A stretch of 64,000 bases of DNA, from positions 1 through 64,000 of the forward strand of contig JAWMQL010000002.1 of assembly GCA_033283165.1 (NCBI GenBank), read 5' to 3'. Below are positions 1-8,158 of the stretch, piece after piece; the stretch's first letter is position 1; each line of letters opens with the position of its first letter. The notes beneath the pieces are model-generated. The model had not been told where the DNA came from, did not search any database, and saw nothing but the letters and a program-made list of their open reading frames with translations. The position numbers were made by a program, and so were the translations under genes. This stretch comes from JAWMQL01 sp033283165. Its GTDB lineage: Bacteria > Pseudomonadota > Gammaproteobacteria > Pseudomonadales > Halieaceae.

Positions 1-3000
1 AGTGCATCGGTGTCATCGTCTGCCCGCGGCGCATCGTCCACCACGGCAATCGACAGGGTGTCGTTCGCACTGTCGCCGTCGTCATCCGATACCGTCACGC
101 TGAAATCATCCGTGACCGCACCACCACCGTGATCGGCATTGTCAGTCAGGGTGTAGCTGTAGCTCACCGTCTGGGTCCCGGTATTGATCCCGGTGATGGT
201 CAGCACGCCCAGCGCGGTGGTCACCTCGTTCGTCGCGGTCACCACGCCGTCGGTCACGACCGCCACGCCATCAATGGTGATGTCGACCGGCACGTCCTCC
301 GCGGCATAGCTGAAGGTGCCCGTGACCGTCTCGCTGTCCGCCGGCTCGTCGGAACCGGCCGACTCGCCAGTGCGCGCCGGCAGCCCGTCCTCGTAGACCG
401 TCGTCGTGTCACCACCCGCATCCGGGACCGTCACCGTCACCCCACCATCAAGCACAATGGTCAGGGTCGCGGTATCGGAGTCGCCGTCGCCATCCGTCAG
501 GGTGTACTCGAATACGTCCTCGCCCGAGGCGTCAGGCCCGGCTGTCTGGGTATAGGTATAGCTGCCGTCGCCGTTCAGGGTCAGGTTGCCGAACTCGCCC
601 GCCAGCAGCACGCCCACCGTGCCCGCCGTGGTCGTATTTACGCTGCTGATCGCCGTCACGGTCGCGGAATCCGCGCCCTCGGTGTCTGCCTGTCCGGTAC
701 CGGCCTCGCTGACACCCGTCACCACGTTGCCGATCACCTCGGTGTCGCCGTTCACCAGGGAATCTGAATCGTCTTCCGCAGTCGAGACATCATCGACAAT
801 GTCTACTGTCAGCGTGGCAGAATCCATATCGCCGTCTACGTCGGTCAGCAACACCGCGAAGTCTTCCGAGATAATGTCCTCGCCCGGGGCTGAATGGATT
901 TGCGCCACATTCAGGGTGAAGGTGTAGCTGATTTCACCGGTAGCCGCGTTATAGCCGGTCACCTCCAGGGTGTTACCGAGCGGGGAGTTGATTGTCGTTG
1001 TCGCGGTCAGCGCGTTGTTGTCAATGACCTTGACACCGGCAATGGTCACCTCGTCGACGCCATCCACCGCATTGACGACAAAAACACCAGCCTGGGTCGG
1101 TGATTGAGACTGATCGGAACCGAGAGGGCTCAGGTCATCCTCGTCCACGGAGACGTCAGCGCCCTCGGCAGTCAATCCCGAGATGATCGGCTCACTGTCC
1201 AGGCTGATGGTCAGGCTGGCCGTGCTGTAATCGCCGTCACCGTCGACAATCGTGTAGTAAAACACGTCGGTACCCGTGCCATCCTCATTGGCGACATAGG
1301 TATAGCTGCCATCGTTGTTGAGCGTCAGGACACCCTGGCCACCGACCACGGCAGCTCCCACACCCGTGCCGTCCGTCACCTCGATATTGCTGCCAGCCAC
1401 ACCGACCACCACCGGACTGCCGAAGCCATCGGCTCCCGCGGTATCGGCCGAGCCGTCACTGCTGTTCACATCGCCACCAGGGATGTCCACACCGGTCACC
1501 ACATTGCCCGAGGCGGTGCCGCCCGCCTCGGTGGCATCGACGTCGATGATCGCCTCGGGCTGGTCGTCCAGGATCGTCGCGCTGCGGGTCGCTGAAGCCG
1601 GGTCGCCGTCGGTATCCTCAACCTCGATAGCGAATGCGATCTGGACCTCGTCGCTGCCGGGCGTGTGCTCAAAGGCCTTCAGCAGGGTCGCTGTGTAACT
1701 GATGGTGTAAACCCCGGTGACGGGGTCCACGGTCATGGAGTTAAAAATAACCGAGATATGGCCACCGGCATCCTGCACCTCAGAGCCGGCAATCAGGTTA
1801 CCGTCAACGTCCAGCAGGTCCACGCCATTGACTCGCAGCACTTCCAGTCCGTCCCCGGCGGTGACATCGAAACTGCCATCGCGGGTCAACTGGTCGCTGC
1901 CGTCATACTCTGAACCCAGCGGTAACAGGGCCTCGTCCAGCACCCGCTCGATGCCGCGTGCCGCAAGCGGGAAATCGAGGGTGACCGGGCCGTCCTGGAT
2001 GTTGATCGTTACCGTAGCGGTATCGCTGCCATCGTTATCGGAAATGGTGTAGGTAAACGTATCGACGCCACTGAAGTCCTCGTTCGGCGTGTAGGTAAAG
2101 GTACCGTCCGCGGCCACGTCCACCGCGCCATTGGACGGCTGGGTGAAGGAGGTTACGGTAAAGGCATCGCCGTCCGTGGCAATGTCGTTCGGAACCACGT
2201 TGTCCGTTACCGGCGTATTCACATCCGTGGTGAACTCATCGTCGACCGCATCAGGCGGAAATTCCGGCGGCGGAGGTGGCGGCGGTGGCGGGGGCGGCGG
2301 GGGCGGCGGATCATCATTATCGATGATGGTCACCACGCCTTGCGGGTCCGCGATGCTCGCGTTGGTCGGGTCACTCAGGTTGACAAAAAACTGTTCGGTA
2401 GTCTCATCCTCCGCGTCGTCCAACGTTACGATGGAAACAGGGATCGACGTCTGTCCGGGGGCAAAAGTCACACTGCCGATCGTGGCAGCGTAGTCGCTGG
2501 GCGCATCGGCGGAACCGTCTGAGGTGCTGTACTGCACAGTAATCGGTTCGTCCCAGGGCTTGGACAGGGTAATGAATACGGTGGCCGTACCGCCCTCGAT
2601 CACCTGGTCATCAGAGATACTGATGGTGGGGGGATCTTCCGGCGGCGGCGGGGGAGGCGGCTCGACCGGCGGCTCAACCGGTGGCTCAACCGGCGGCTCA
2701 ACCGGTGGCTCCCCTTCGATAATCACGGTCACCACGGCAGTATCGATGCCGGTGCCGTCCGGATTGACAGCGGTGTAGGTAAACGTGTCGGTACCGGTGA
2801 AATCCTTGTCGGGCGTGTAAGTCACAGTGTCGTCGGCATTCAGCACCACTGAGCCATTGGCCGGATCGCTGACGCTGATGACATCGATACCTTCGGGATA
2901 GAGGTCATTGGGTGTAACCGAGATCACAACCGGGGTATTGATATCGGTGGTGGCCTGGTCGTCGATGGCGTCTACCGTAATCAGTTGTTCGTTGACCAGG

Positions 3001-3458
3001 GCCTCTGAAGTCGGCGCCCCGGATCCGATCAGGCCCTCGAACTCGCTGGTCTCCTCGGCAATACGGCCCAGGCGGATGAAACTGTGACCGTCACCGCCCG
3101 CACCCGCGGCTGTCAGCCCTCCCGCGGCTGTGGCGTCCAGTGCCTCACCCAGATCCTCACCACTTTCCAACGCAGCCAGCACCTGCTGCAGAGTTTCATC
3201 CTGCACCGTGCTCTCGTCGTTACTGGCGGCCAGCTCGGCCAACAGATCCGGTGTCAGCGTCATCTCTGGCACTTCCGAGATCACCACCGGGCTGCCGTCT
3301 GCAAGGGACAACTCCACCCGGCCGCCAGCTTCGGTGACTATCGACTCACCTTCCAGCAGGATATCTCCGGGGCGAATAACCCGGAGCTCGCCGTCCGCAT
3401 TCCTTGCGTAGGCTGTCCCCGCTACCGACTCAACTGTTGCTATGGCTTGACCTTCCAT
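1..3458 (-). CDS. Giant LapA-type biofilm adhesin, N-terminal part (runs off left edge)
   Basis: This is a type I-secreted, outer-membrane-retained adhesin expected to hold cells to surfaces and each other. At least 1152 residues are in the window without a stop. Residues 1-125 look like the LapA retention module, ending in two TAAG motifs (110-113 and 117-120), the site type cut by the periplasmic protease LapG. Then come a tandem-95/Ig-like repeat (about 160-250), a Pro-Val-Glu linker, a Calx-beta domain (about 277-383), a 13-proline run, another Ig-like repeat and several long VCBS-like blocks, two of which end in V-D-D plus an acidic stretch. Start ATG has AAGG upstream. The transporter genes lie just upstream on the same strand. 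Composition is acidic and Gly/Thr/Asp rich, as usual for RTX adhesins. The C-terminal RTX secretion signal is not in view. Confidence 0.9.
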   Translation of the reverse strand, partial: MEGQAIATVESVAGTAYARNADGELRVIRPGDILLEGESIVTEAGGRVELSLADGSPVVISEVPEMTLTPDLLAELAASNDESTVQDETLQQVLAALESGEDLGEALDATAAGGLTAAGAGGDGHSFIRLGRIAEETSEFEGLIGSGAPTSEALVNEQLITVDAIDDQATTDINTPVVISVTPNDLYPEGIDVISVSDPANGSVVLNADDTVTYTPDKDFTGTDTFTYTAVNPDGTGIDTAVVTVIIEGEPPVEPPVEPPVEPPVEPPPPPPPEDPPTISISDDQVIEGGTATVFITLSKPWDEPITVQYSTSDGSADAPSDYAATIGSVTFAPGQTSIPVSIVTLDDAEDETTEQFFVNLSDPTNASIADPQGVVTIIDNDDPPPPPPPPPPPPPPPEFPPDAVDDEFTTDVNTPVTDNVVPNDIATDGDAFTVTSFTQPSNGAVDVAADGTFTYTPNEDFSGVDTFTYTISDNDGSDTATVTINIQDGPVTLDFPLAARGIERVLDEALLPLGSEYDGSDQLTRDGSFDVTAGDGLEVLRVNGVDLLDVDGNLIAGSEVQDAGGHISVIFNSMTVDPVTGVYTISYTATLLKAFEHTPGSDEVQIAFAIEVEDTDGDPASATRSATILDDQPEAIIDVDATEAGGTASGNVVTGVDIPGGDVNSSDGSADTAGADGFGSPVVVGVAGSNIEVTDGTGVGAAVVGGQGVLTLNNDGSYTYVANEDGTGTDVFYYTIVDGDGDYSTASLTISLDSEPIISGLTAEGADVSVDEDDLSPLGSDQSQSPTQAGVFVVNAVDGVDEVTIAGVKVIDNNALTATTTINSPLGNTLEVTGYNAATGEISYTFTLNVAQIHSAPGEDIISEDFAVLLTDVDGDMDSATLTVDIVDDVSTAEDDSDSLVNGDTEVIGNVVTGVSEAGTGQADTEGADSATVTAISSVNTTTAGTVGVLLAGEFGNLTLNGDGSYTYTQTAGPDASGEDVFEYTLTDGDGDSDTATLTIVLDGGVTVTVPDAGGDTTTVYEDGLPARTGESAGSDEPADSETVTGTFSYAAEDVPVDITIDGVAVVTDGVVTATNEVTTALGVLTITGINTGTQTVSYSYTLTDNADHGGGAVTDDFSVTVSDDDGDSANDTLSIAVVDDAPRADDDTDA
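2641..2712 (-). repeat. 12-bp tandem repeat coding a Pro-Val-Glu-Pro linker
   Basis: About four copies of a 12-bp unit (ggctcaaccggt and variants) code for repeated PVEP on the minus strand, followed by a short proline run. It forms a rigid spacer between the first Ig-like repeat and the Calx-beta domain. Such in-frame repeats can change copy number by slippage without breaking the frame. Confidence 0.8.
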
Positions 3459-3590
3459 TTTCTACCTTCCCAGTACCGACATAAGAGCTGCAAAACGCCC
3501 GACATTTGCTTGTCACATGGCGCATATTACGCGTCACCAGTCGGCGGCACATGGTACTTTAGGGCAATTAGGCAACCTGGATTTTCAGAT

Positions 3591-3606
3591 TGTGAGGCAT
3601 ATCACA
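3591..3606. promoter_or_regulatory. Perfect CRP/Vfr-type site upstream of the adhesin gene
   Basis: TGTGA-GGCATA-TCACA matches the CRP consensus in both half-sites with the standard 6-bp spacer. It lies in the 165-bp gap between the LuxR regulator stop (3624) and the adhesin start (3458), with its centre about 140 bp upstream of the adhesin ATG. This suggests separate, cAMP-dependent transcription of the adhesin. Confidence 0.6.
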
Positions 3607-3623
3607 GAACCGCCCTGGAGGCG

Positions 3624-4253
3624 TCAGTTGATAGTGCTGTAGGTAGGGAGATTATTCATGGTCAGCGCGAGGTGCACGCGATCGCGCACTCCCAACTTAT
3701 CGAAAATTGCTGACAGGTGAGCCTTGACGGTGCGCTCGGTTATAGCCAGCGCCTCGGCGATTTCGCGGTTGCTGGCGCCGTGAGCCACCTGCTCCGCCAC
3801 CATCAGTTCCCGGGAGGTCAGTTCGTTGAGTTCCGTCTCGATCCTGGGCTGCGCAGGCACCACCCGCAGGGACAGGGCCACAAAACGCTGCATCAGTTCC
3901 GGCGGCATCCACAGGCCGCCATGCGCGACGACAAGAGCGACCTCGCGCAGTTGCTCAGGCGCCGCTTTCACGTGGCAGTAACCCACGGCGCCGTGATTCA
4001 TCAGCTGCAAGGCCTCTCCCTCACTGGGTGTATTGGCCAGCGCCACGACCGGCCAGCCGAATCCTGCAGCGGCCTCGATCTCGGTCACCCGCTCCTGCTC
4101 ATCCAGCACGCTGAGATCCAGCCAGATCACACCCCGGGTGCCGCTGGTCGCCGCGCCCACGTCCGCCGGGCTAACCACGGCCTTGGCAGCGGGAAAGGCC
4201 TGCTGCCAGCGGTCCCGAAGCCTGCCGGTGGGGGTGATGAACAGGTATTCCAT
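3624..4253 (-). CDS. LuxR-family response-regulator-like protein, atypical receiver
   Basis: A 209-residue protein with a C-terminal LuxR/GerE helix-turn-helix (about 145-205, motif LTSRELMVAEQVAHG then SNREIAEAL and VKAHLSAIF). The N-terminal half has a receiver-like fold pattern with a possible acceptor Asp at 46 (WLDLS), but the usual acidic pair near residues 8-10 is replaced by ITPTG, so ordinary phosphorylation is doubtful. Its ATG shares one base with the stop of the adaptor gene, so it is translated with the secretion genes. Position directly before the adhesin suggests it controls this locus. The target is not shown by the sequence. Confidence 0.8.
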   Translation of the reverse strand: MEYLFITPTGRLRDRWQQAFPAAKAVVSPADVGAATSGTRGVIWLDLSVLDEQERVTEIEAAAGFGWPVVALANTPSEGEALQLMNHGAVGYCHVKAAPEQLREVALVVAHGGLWMPPELMQRFVALSLRVVPAQPRIETELNELTSRELMVAEQVAHGASNREIAEALAITERTVKAHLSAIFDKLGVRDRVHLALTMNNLPTYSTIN

Positions 4254-5668
4254 CAGCGCTCCGACAGGGCATACTGCTTGGCGCGCAGCACCGGCTTCAT
4301 CAGGTAGGCGAGGATACTCTTCTTACCCGTCAGGATATCCACCTCGACTGTCATACCCGGAATGATCGGCTTGTCTTCCGCCAGCGCCGCCTCGTGGGTA
4401 CGTACGTTGACCTCGTAGAACGGGTTGCCCTCCTCGTCCATCACCGTGTCGGCGCCGATATGCTCGACCACCCCGTCCAGCCCGCCGTAGACCACGAAAT
4501 CGTAGGCTGTGAACTTGACCAGCGCCTTCTGCCCGGGCACCAGGAAAGCAATGTCCTTGGGCCGGATTCGCACCTCCAGCAACAGGGTATCGTCCAGGGG
4601 TACCACCTCGATGATTTCCTTGCCCGCGATCACCACCCCGCCAATGGTGTTGTAATAGAGCTGCTTGACCGTGCCGTGGACCGGTGAGCGCACCTCGGTC
4701 TGCTTGACCCGGTCCGACAGGCCGGTGCCGGCCTCACGCAGGGCGTTGATACGGGTAATGGTATCCGCCAGTTCCTCTCGCACCTTGTTCACGAACTCAA
4801 GCTCGATCTCCTCCACCTTGCGCTGGGCCTCGGAAATGGAGGACTGAATCCGCTTGATCTGGGCCGCGGCCTGCTTGCGTTCACCGGCCAGCTGGTTCAC
4901 CTCGCGCTCCAGACGCAGGATCTCCACCTGGGACACGGCCCCCGACTTGACCATGGGCCGCGTCACGCCCAACTCCTGCTCGGTCAGCTCCAGGGAACGC
5001 GCCGCCTGCCGCTCACGGGCAGTCACCTCGACCAGTTCCTCGCGCCGCTGCAGCAGCTGTTCCTCGGCGATCTGTGTCTCCAGGGCCAGCTCCTGTTGGC
5101 TGGACTGGTACAGGGCCATCTCCTGGGCGACGATGCGCGGCACCGCCTCCACCAATTCCGGGTCGGGCACGAACTCGGTTTTCTCGACCACCGCCCGCAG
5201 CCGGTCCGCCTTGACCGACAGGGCCTGGAACTCGGCCTGGTTCTCACGCAGGTTGGACCGGGACCGGGTCTGGTCAAGCCGCAGCAGTAATTCACCCTGC
5301 TCAACCACGTCACCCTCCCGGACCAGGATCTCGGTCACCACGCCGCCGTCCAGTGACTGGATCACCTGCACCTGGCGAGACGGGATGACCTTGCCCTGAC
5401 CGCGGGTCACCTCGTCGATCTCAGCCAGCGCCGACCATACCACCAGCGCCACAACCACGGTGGCAACCACGTAAAGCAGGGCCCGGGCTCGCAGCGGCTG
5501 TTGCTCCACGAAGGCCCTGTGGGCATCCTGTTGCCACGCGTAAGGCGTGGTACTGACCTCTTTCATCCAGGGCGAGAAAAACCAGTCCACCAGGCGCCGG
5601 ACCGGTCCGCGGCGTTTCGGCGGCTCCTCTTCCCCGGGGGGACCGATCACGATCTGCCGTTCGCTCAT
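4253..5668 (-). CDS. lapC: LapC-like HlyD-family membrane fusion protein
   Basis: A 471-residue periplasmic adaptor that links the inner-membrane ABC exporter to an outer-membrane TolC/LapE channel. The cytoplasmic N-terminus is followed by one membrane segment (about 63-81), a biotinyl-lipoyl-like half (VIQSLDGGVVTEILVREGD), a long coiled coil rich in Glu, Arg and Gln (about 125-300) and a beta-barrel domain ending near IIPGMTVEVDIL. Length fits the type I secretion family. Start overlaps the transporter stop by four bases (ATGA), showing translational coupling. No TolC/LapE gene is in the window. Confidence 0.88.
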   Translation of the reverse strand: MSERQIVIGPPGEEEPPKRRGPVRRLVDWFFSPWMKEVSTTPYAWQQDAHRAFVEQQPLRARALLYVVATVVVALVVWSALAEIDEVTRGQGKVIPSRQVQVIQSLDGGVVTEILVREGDVVEQGELLLRLDQTRSRSNLRENQAEFQALSVKADRLRAVVEKTEFVPDPELVEAVPRIVAQEMALYQSSQQELALETQIAEEQLLQRREELVEVTARERQAARSLELTEQELGVTRPMVKSGAVSQVEILRLEREVNQLAGERKQAAAQIKRIQSSISEAQRKVEEIELEFVNKVREELADTITRINALREAGTGLSDRVKQTEVRSPVHGTVKQLYYNTIGGVVIAGKEIIEVVPLDDTLLLEVRIRPKDIAFLVPGQKALVKFTAYDFVVYGGLDGVVEHIGADTVMDEEGNPFYEVNVRTHEAALAEDKPIIPGMTVEVDILTGKKSILAYLMKPVLRAKQYALSER

Positions 5669-7791
5669 TGAGCCCGTCCTATCTTGCCCTGCTGCAGGGC
5701 CTGCACCACGGTATCCCGCGGCCCATCCGCCACCAGCTTGCCGTTATCGATCACCAGTATCCGCTCCACCATCTCCAGCAGGGAGTTGCGATGGGTCACC
5801 ACCAGCCAGGTGCGCCCGCGCACGAATTCTTTCAGATGCTCCTTGACGGTAATCTCGGTAGAGTGATCCATGGAACCGGTCGGTTCATCCATGAGCAGAA
5901 TGGGGGGTTCGTTGATCACACCGCGAGCCAGCGCCACTGACTTGCGCTGACCGCCGGACAGGGATTCGCCGCGCTCTCCCACCAGCATGTCGAAGCCCTG
6001 CGGATGACGGTTGATGAAATCTGACAGGTTGGCAATTTCTGCGGCGCGCACCAGGGCCGCATCAGACACCTGGGAGTTGGACAGGGTCAGGTTGTCGCGC
6101 AGGCTGCCATAAAACAGGGTCACGTCCTGGGGCACATAGCCGACCCGTGAGCGCAACTCGGTGGGGTCCAGCTGGCGCAGGTCGATACCGTCGATCATGA
6201 TGGCGCCTTCCGTCGGCTGGTACAGACCCATGGCCAGTTTCTGCAAGGTCGATTTGCCCGAACCCACCCGACCCAGGATGGCCACGTGCTCGCCCGGGCG
6301 AATCTTGAACGAGACATTGCTCAGGGAAGCGATTTCGCTGCCGGGATAGGCAAACGACACGTTCTTGAACTCGATCTCACCCTGGAACATATCCCGCGAG
6401 AGGAACTGGGCGCCCTCAGGCCGCTCCACCGGCTTCGCCATCACCTCGTCGAGCGATTTCAGGGCAATTTCAGCGTTGTGGTACTGGGTCACCAAGCCCG
6501 CCATCTGGCCAAAGGGCGCCATGATACGGCCGCCCAGCATGGTACAGGCGATCAGGCCGCCCATGCTGAGCTCCCCGTTGGAAATCAGGTAGACGCCGGT
6601 CACGATGATGAACATGGTGACCATCTGCTGGCCCCACTGGGTGACGTTGATGGCCGAATTGGAGACCAGGCGCAGCTGGACCCCGACGTGGGCGAGGAAG
6701 GCGGTGGCTTCCTCCCACTTGCGCTGCATCCGGCTTTCGGCGCCCATGGCCTTGATGGTATCCAGGCCCACCAGACTTTCGATCAAGGTGGAATTGCGCA
6801 TGGCGCCTACGCGGTAGGTGGTCTCCGCCAGTTCCTTGAGCTTGCCCTGCACGGTGAGAGCATAACCCAGCACCACCACCAGGCCGATCACCAGCGGCAT
6901 CAGGACCGGCCAGGCGATCCAGGCGATCACCCCCATGAAGATCAGGGCGAAGGGAATGTCGATCAGGGTGGTAATGGTCGCCGAGGTGATGAAGTCCCGC
7001 ACGGTCTCGAACGAGCGCAGATTGACCGCGTAAGAACCCACGGAGGCGGGCCGGTGCTCCAGCCGGATACCCAGCACCCGCTCCATGATCAGCGCCGACA
7101 GCTTGATATCCACCCGCCGGCTGGCGAGGTCGAGGAAATAGCCGCGCATGGTGCGCAGGCTGATATCCGCCAGCAGGATAATGATGACCCCGGCGGCCAG
7201 CATCCACAGGGTCTCCACCGCATAGTTGGGCACCACCCGGTCATAGACGTTCATGGTGAACAGGGGCAGGGCCAGGGCAAACACGTTGATGAAAAACGCC
7301 GCCAGCAACACGTCGCGGTAGATGGGCGCGTTGGCCCGCATTGCGCTCCAGAACCAGTGACCGCGTTCGCTGGTGCCGGTGCGCGGTGCACGCTGGTCGA
7401 AACGGAATCGGGGCCGGCACAGGATAGCCGTGCCGGTATCCCGGGCCAGCAGTTGTTCCGCGGGGACCGCCACGGCGGCCTCGTTGAGCTCGGGGTAGAC
7501 CACCTGAGCAGTAGCACCCTCGTCGCTCCAGCCCAGCAACAGGCAGGCGCGGTTTCCCTCCAGCAACAAGATGGCGGGCAGCAGGGCCGGCTCGATCTCG
7601 TCGGCACGCTTGTATACGACCCGGCTGGCCAGGCCGACCCGGCTCGCGGCGCGCTCGAACAGTGACGGGGTCAGCCCCTCGGCCTCCAGCGGCAGCCCGC
7701 CCGCCACGGCTTCCGCGGTGGAGGCGTTGCCGTGGTAGCGGCACAGTGCCAGCAGGCACTGCAGCAGTGAATCATCCGCTCTGGCTGTCAT
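5665..7791 (-). CDS. lapB: LapB-like type I secretion ABC transporter with C39-like domain
   Basis: A 708-residue ABC exporter expected to drive secretion of the adjacent adhesin. It has an N-terminal C39-like domain (about 1-125), a six-helix membrane domain (about 155-440) and a nucleotide-binding domain with Walker A GRVGSGKST, signature LSGGQ and Walker B ILLMDEPTGSMD. The C39-like domain lacks a clear Cys-His-Asp protease set, as in LapB/HlyB types that dock substrate without cleaving it. It is the first gene of the minus-strand operon lapB-lapC-regulator. The 367-bp gap upstream holds two palindromes (7847-7889). Confidence 0.9.
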   Translation of the reverse strand: MTARADDSLLQCLLALCRYHGNASTAEAVAGGLPLEAEGLTPSLFERAASRVGLASRVVYKRADEIEPALLPAILLLEGNRACLLLGWSDEGATAQVVYPELNEAAVAVPAEQLLARDTGTAILCRPRFRFDQRAPRTGTSERGHWFWSAMRANAPIYRDVLLAAFFINVFALALPLFTMNVYDRVVPNYAVETLWMLAAGVIIILLADISLRTMRGYFLDLASRRVDIKLSALIMERVLGIRLEHRPASVGSYAVNLRSFETVRDFITSATITTLIDIPFALIFMGVIAWIAWPVLMPLVIGLVVVLGYALTVQGKLKELAETTYRVGAMRNSTLIESLVGLDTIKAMGAESRMQRKWEEATAFLAHVGVQLRLVSNSAINVTQWGQQMVTMFIIVTGVYLISNGELSMGGLIACTMLGGRIMAPFGQMAGLVTQYHNAEIALKSLDEVMAKPVERPEGAQFLSRDMFQGEIEFKNVSFAYPGSEIASLSNVSFKIRPGEHVAILGRVGSGKSTLQKLAMGLYQPTEGAIMIDGIDLRQLDPTELRSRVGYVPQDVTLFYGSLRDNLTLSNSQVSDAALVRAAEIANLSDFINRHPQGFDMLVGERGESLSGGQRKSVALARGVINEPPILLMDEPTGSMDHSTEITVKEHLKEFVRGRTWLVVTHRNSLLEMVERILVIDNGKLVADGPRDTVVQALQQGKIGRAQ

Positions 7792-7846
7792 CGGTCTTCA
7801 GGCGTCCCCTGTGGTCCAATTAGTCGACTTAGTGAACTGTCTTTCC

Positions 7847-7889
7847 TAAGCCGCTGAATCTTATAAGTTTTCTAAGCCGACTCAGCTTA
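7847..7889. promoter_or_regulatory. Tandem TAAG-N9-CTTA palindromes between lapB and the hsaA-like gene
   Basis: Two copies of TAAGCCG...CTTA, each with exactly nine bases between the TAAG and CTTA arms (7847-7863 and 7873-7889), start 26 bp apart. They lie 56-98 bp upstream of the lapB ATG and look like a double operator. An 8-bp palindrome AGTCGACT lies closer to lapB (7822-7829). Apart from the FNR-like box listed next, nothing else was recognised in the 7792-8158 gap. Confidence 0.4.
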
Positions 7890-8036
7890 AGACAGATAGG
7901 GGGCAATTACCACGGACTTATTGCGGCTCAGGTCACAGTTTCAGCGCTTTTCGCGAGATTCCGCGCCCCTTCGCGCCTCCCTCGCCGTCGCTTCGGGTCC
8001 AACAATCCGACCGGCAGCTGTTTACTCCGGGCTGTC

Positions 8037-8050
8037 TTGATCCAGGTCAA
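8037..8050. promoter_or_regulatory. FNR/DNR-type box upstream of the hsaA-kshA pair
   Basis: TTGAT-CCAG-GTCAA is a near-perfect FNR/DNR palindrome. Centred 115 bp upstream of the hsaA-like ATG, it would give a leader of roughly 74 nt if it acts at -41.5. The same motif type precedes the nir and oxidase operons in this window. Confidence 0.5.
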
Positions 8051-8158
8051 TACCAGGCTCTTCCGCGGACTGAATAGCCGATTTAGGGTAAGCCCCAGTG
8101 AGGGCCCGGAGGCATAGTGCCTGGCACTGCTCTGTCACCAACAGCCCGGGAGAGACCG

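Noticed and set aside
129..1595. Several plus-strand frames inside the adhesin
   Set aside because: Composition follows the complement of the repeat-coding strand. The minus-strand adhesin frame is unbroken.
6286..7665. 459-codon plus-strand open frame opposite lapB
   Set aside because: Shadow of a GC-rich real gene. The translation is His/Gln/Gly rich with no domain, while the minus strand gives a complete ABC transporter.
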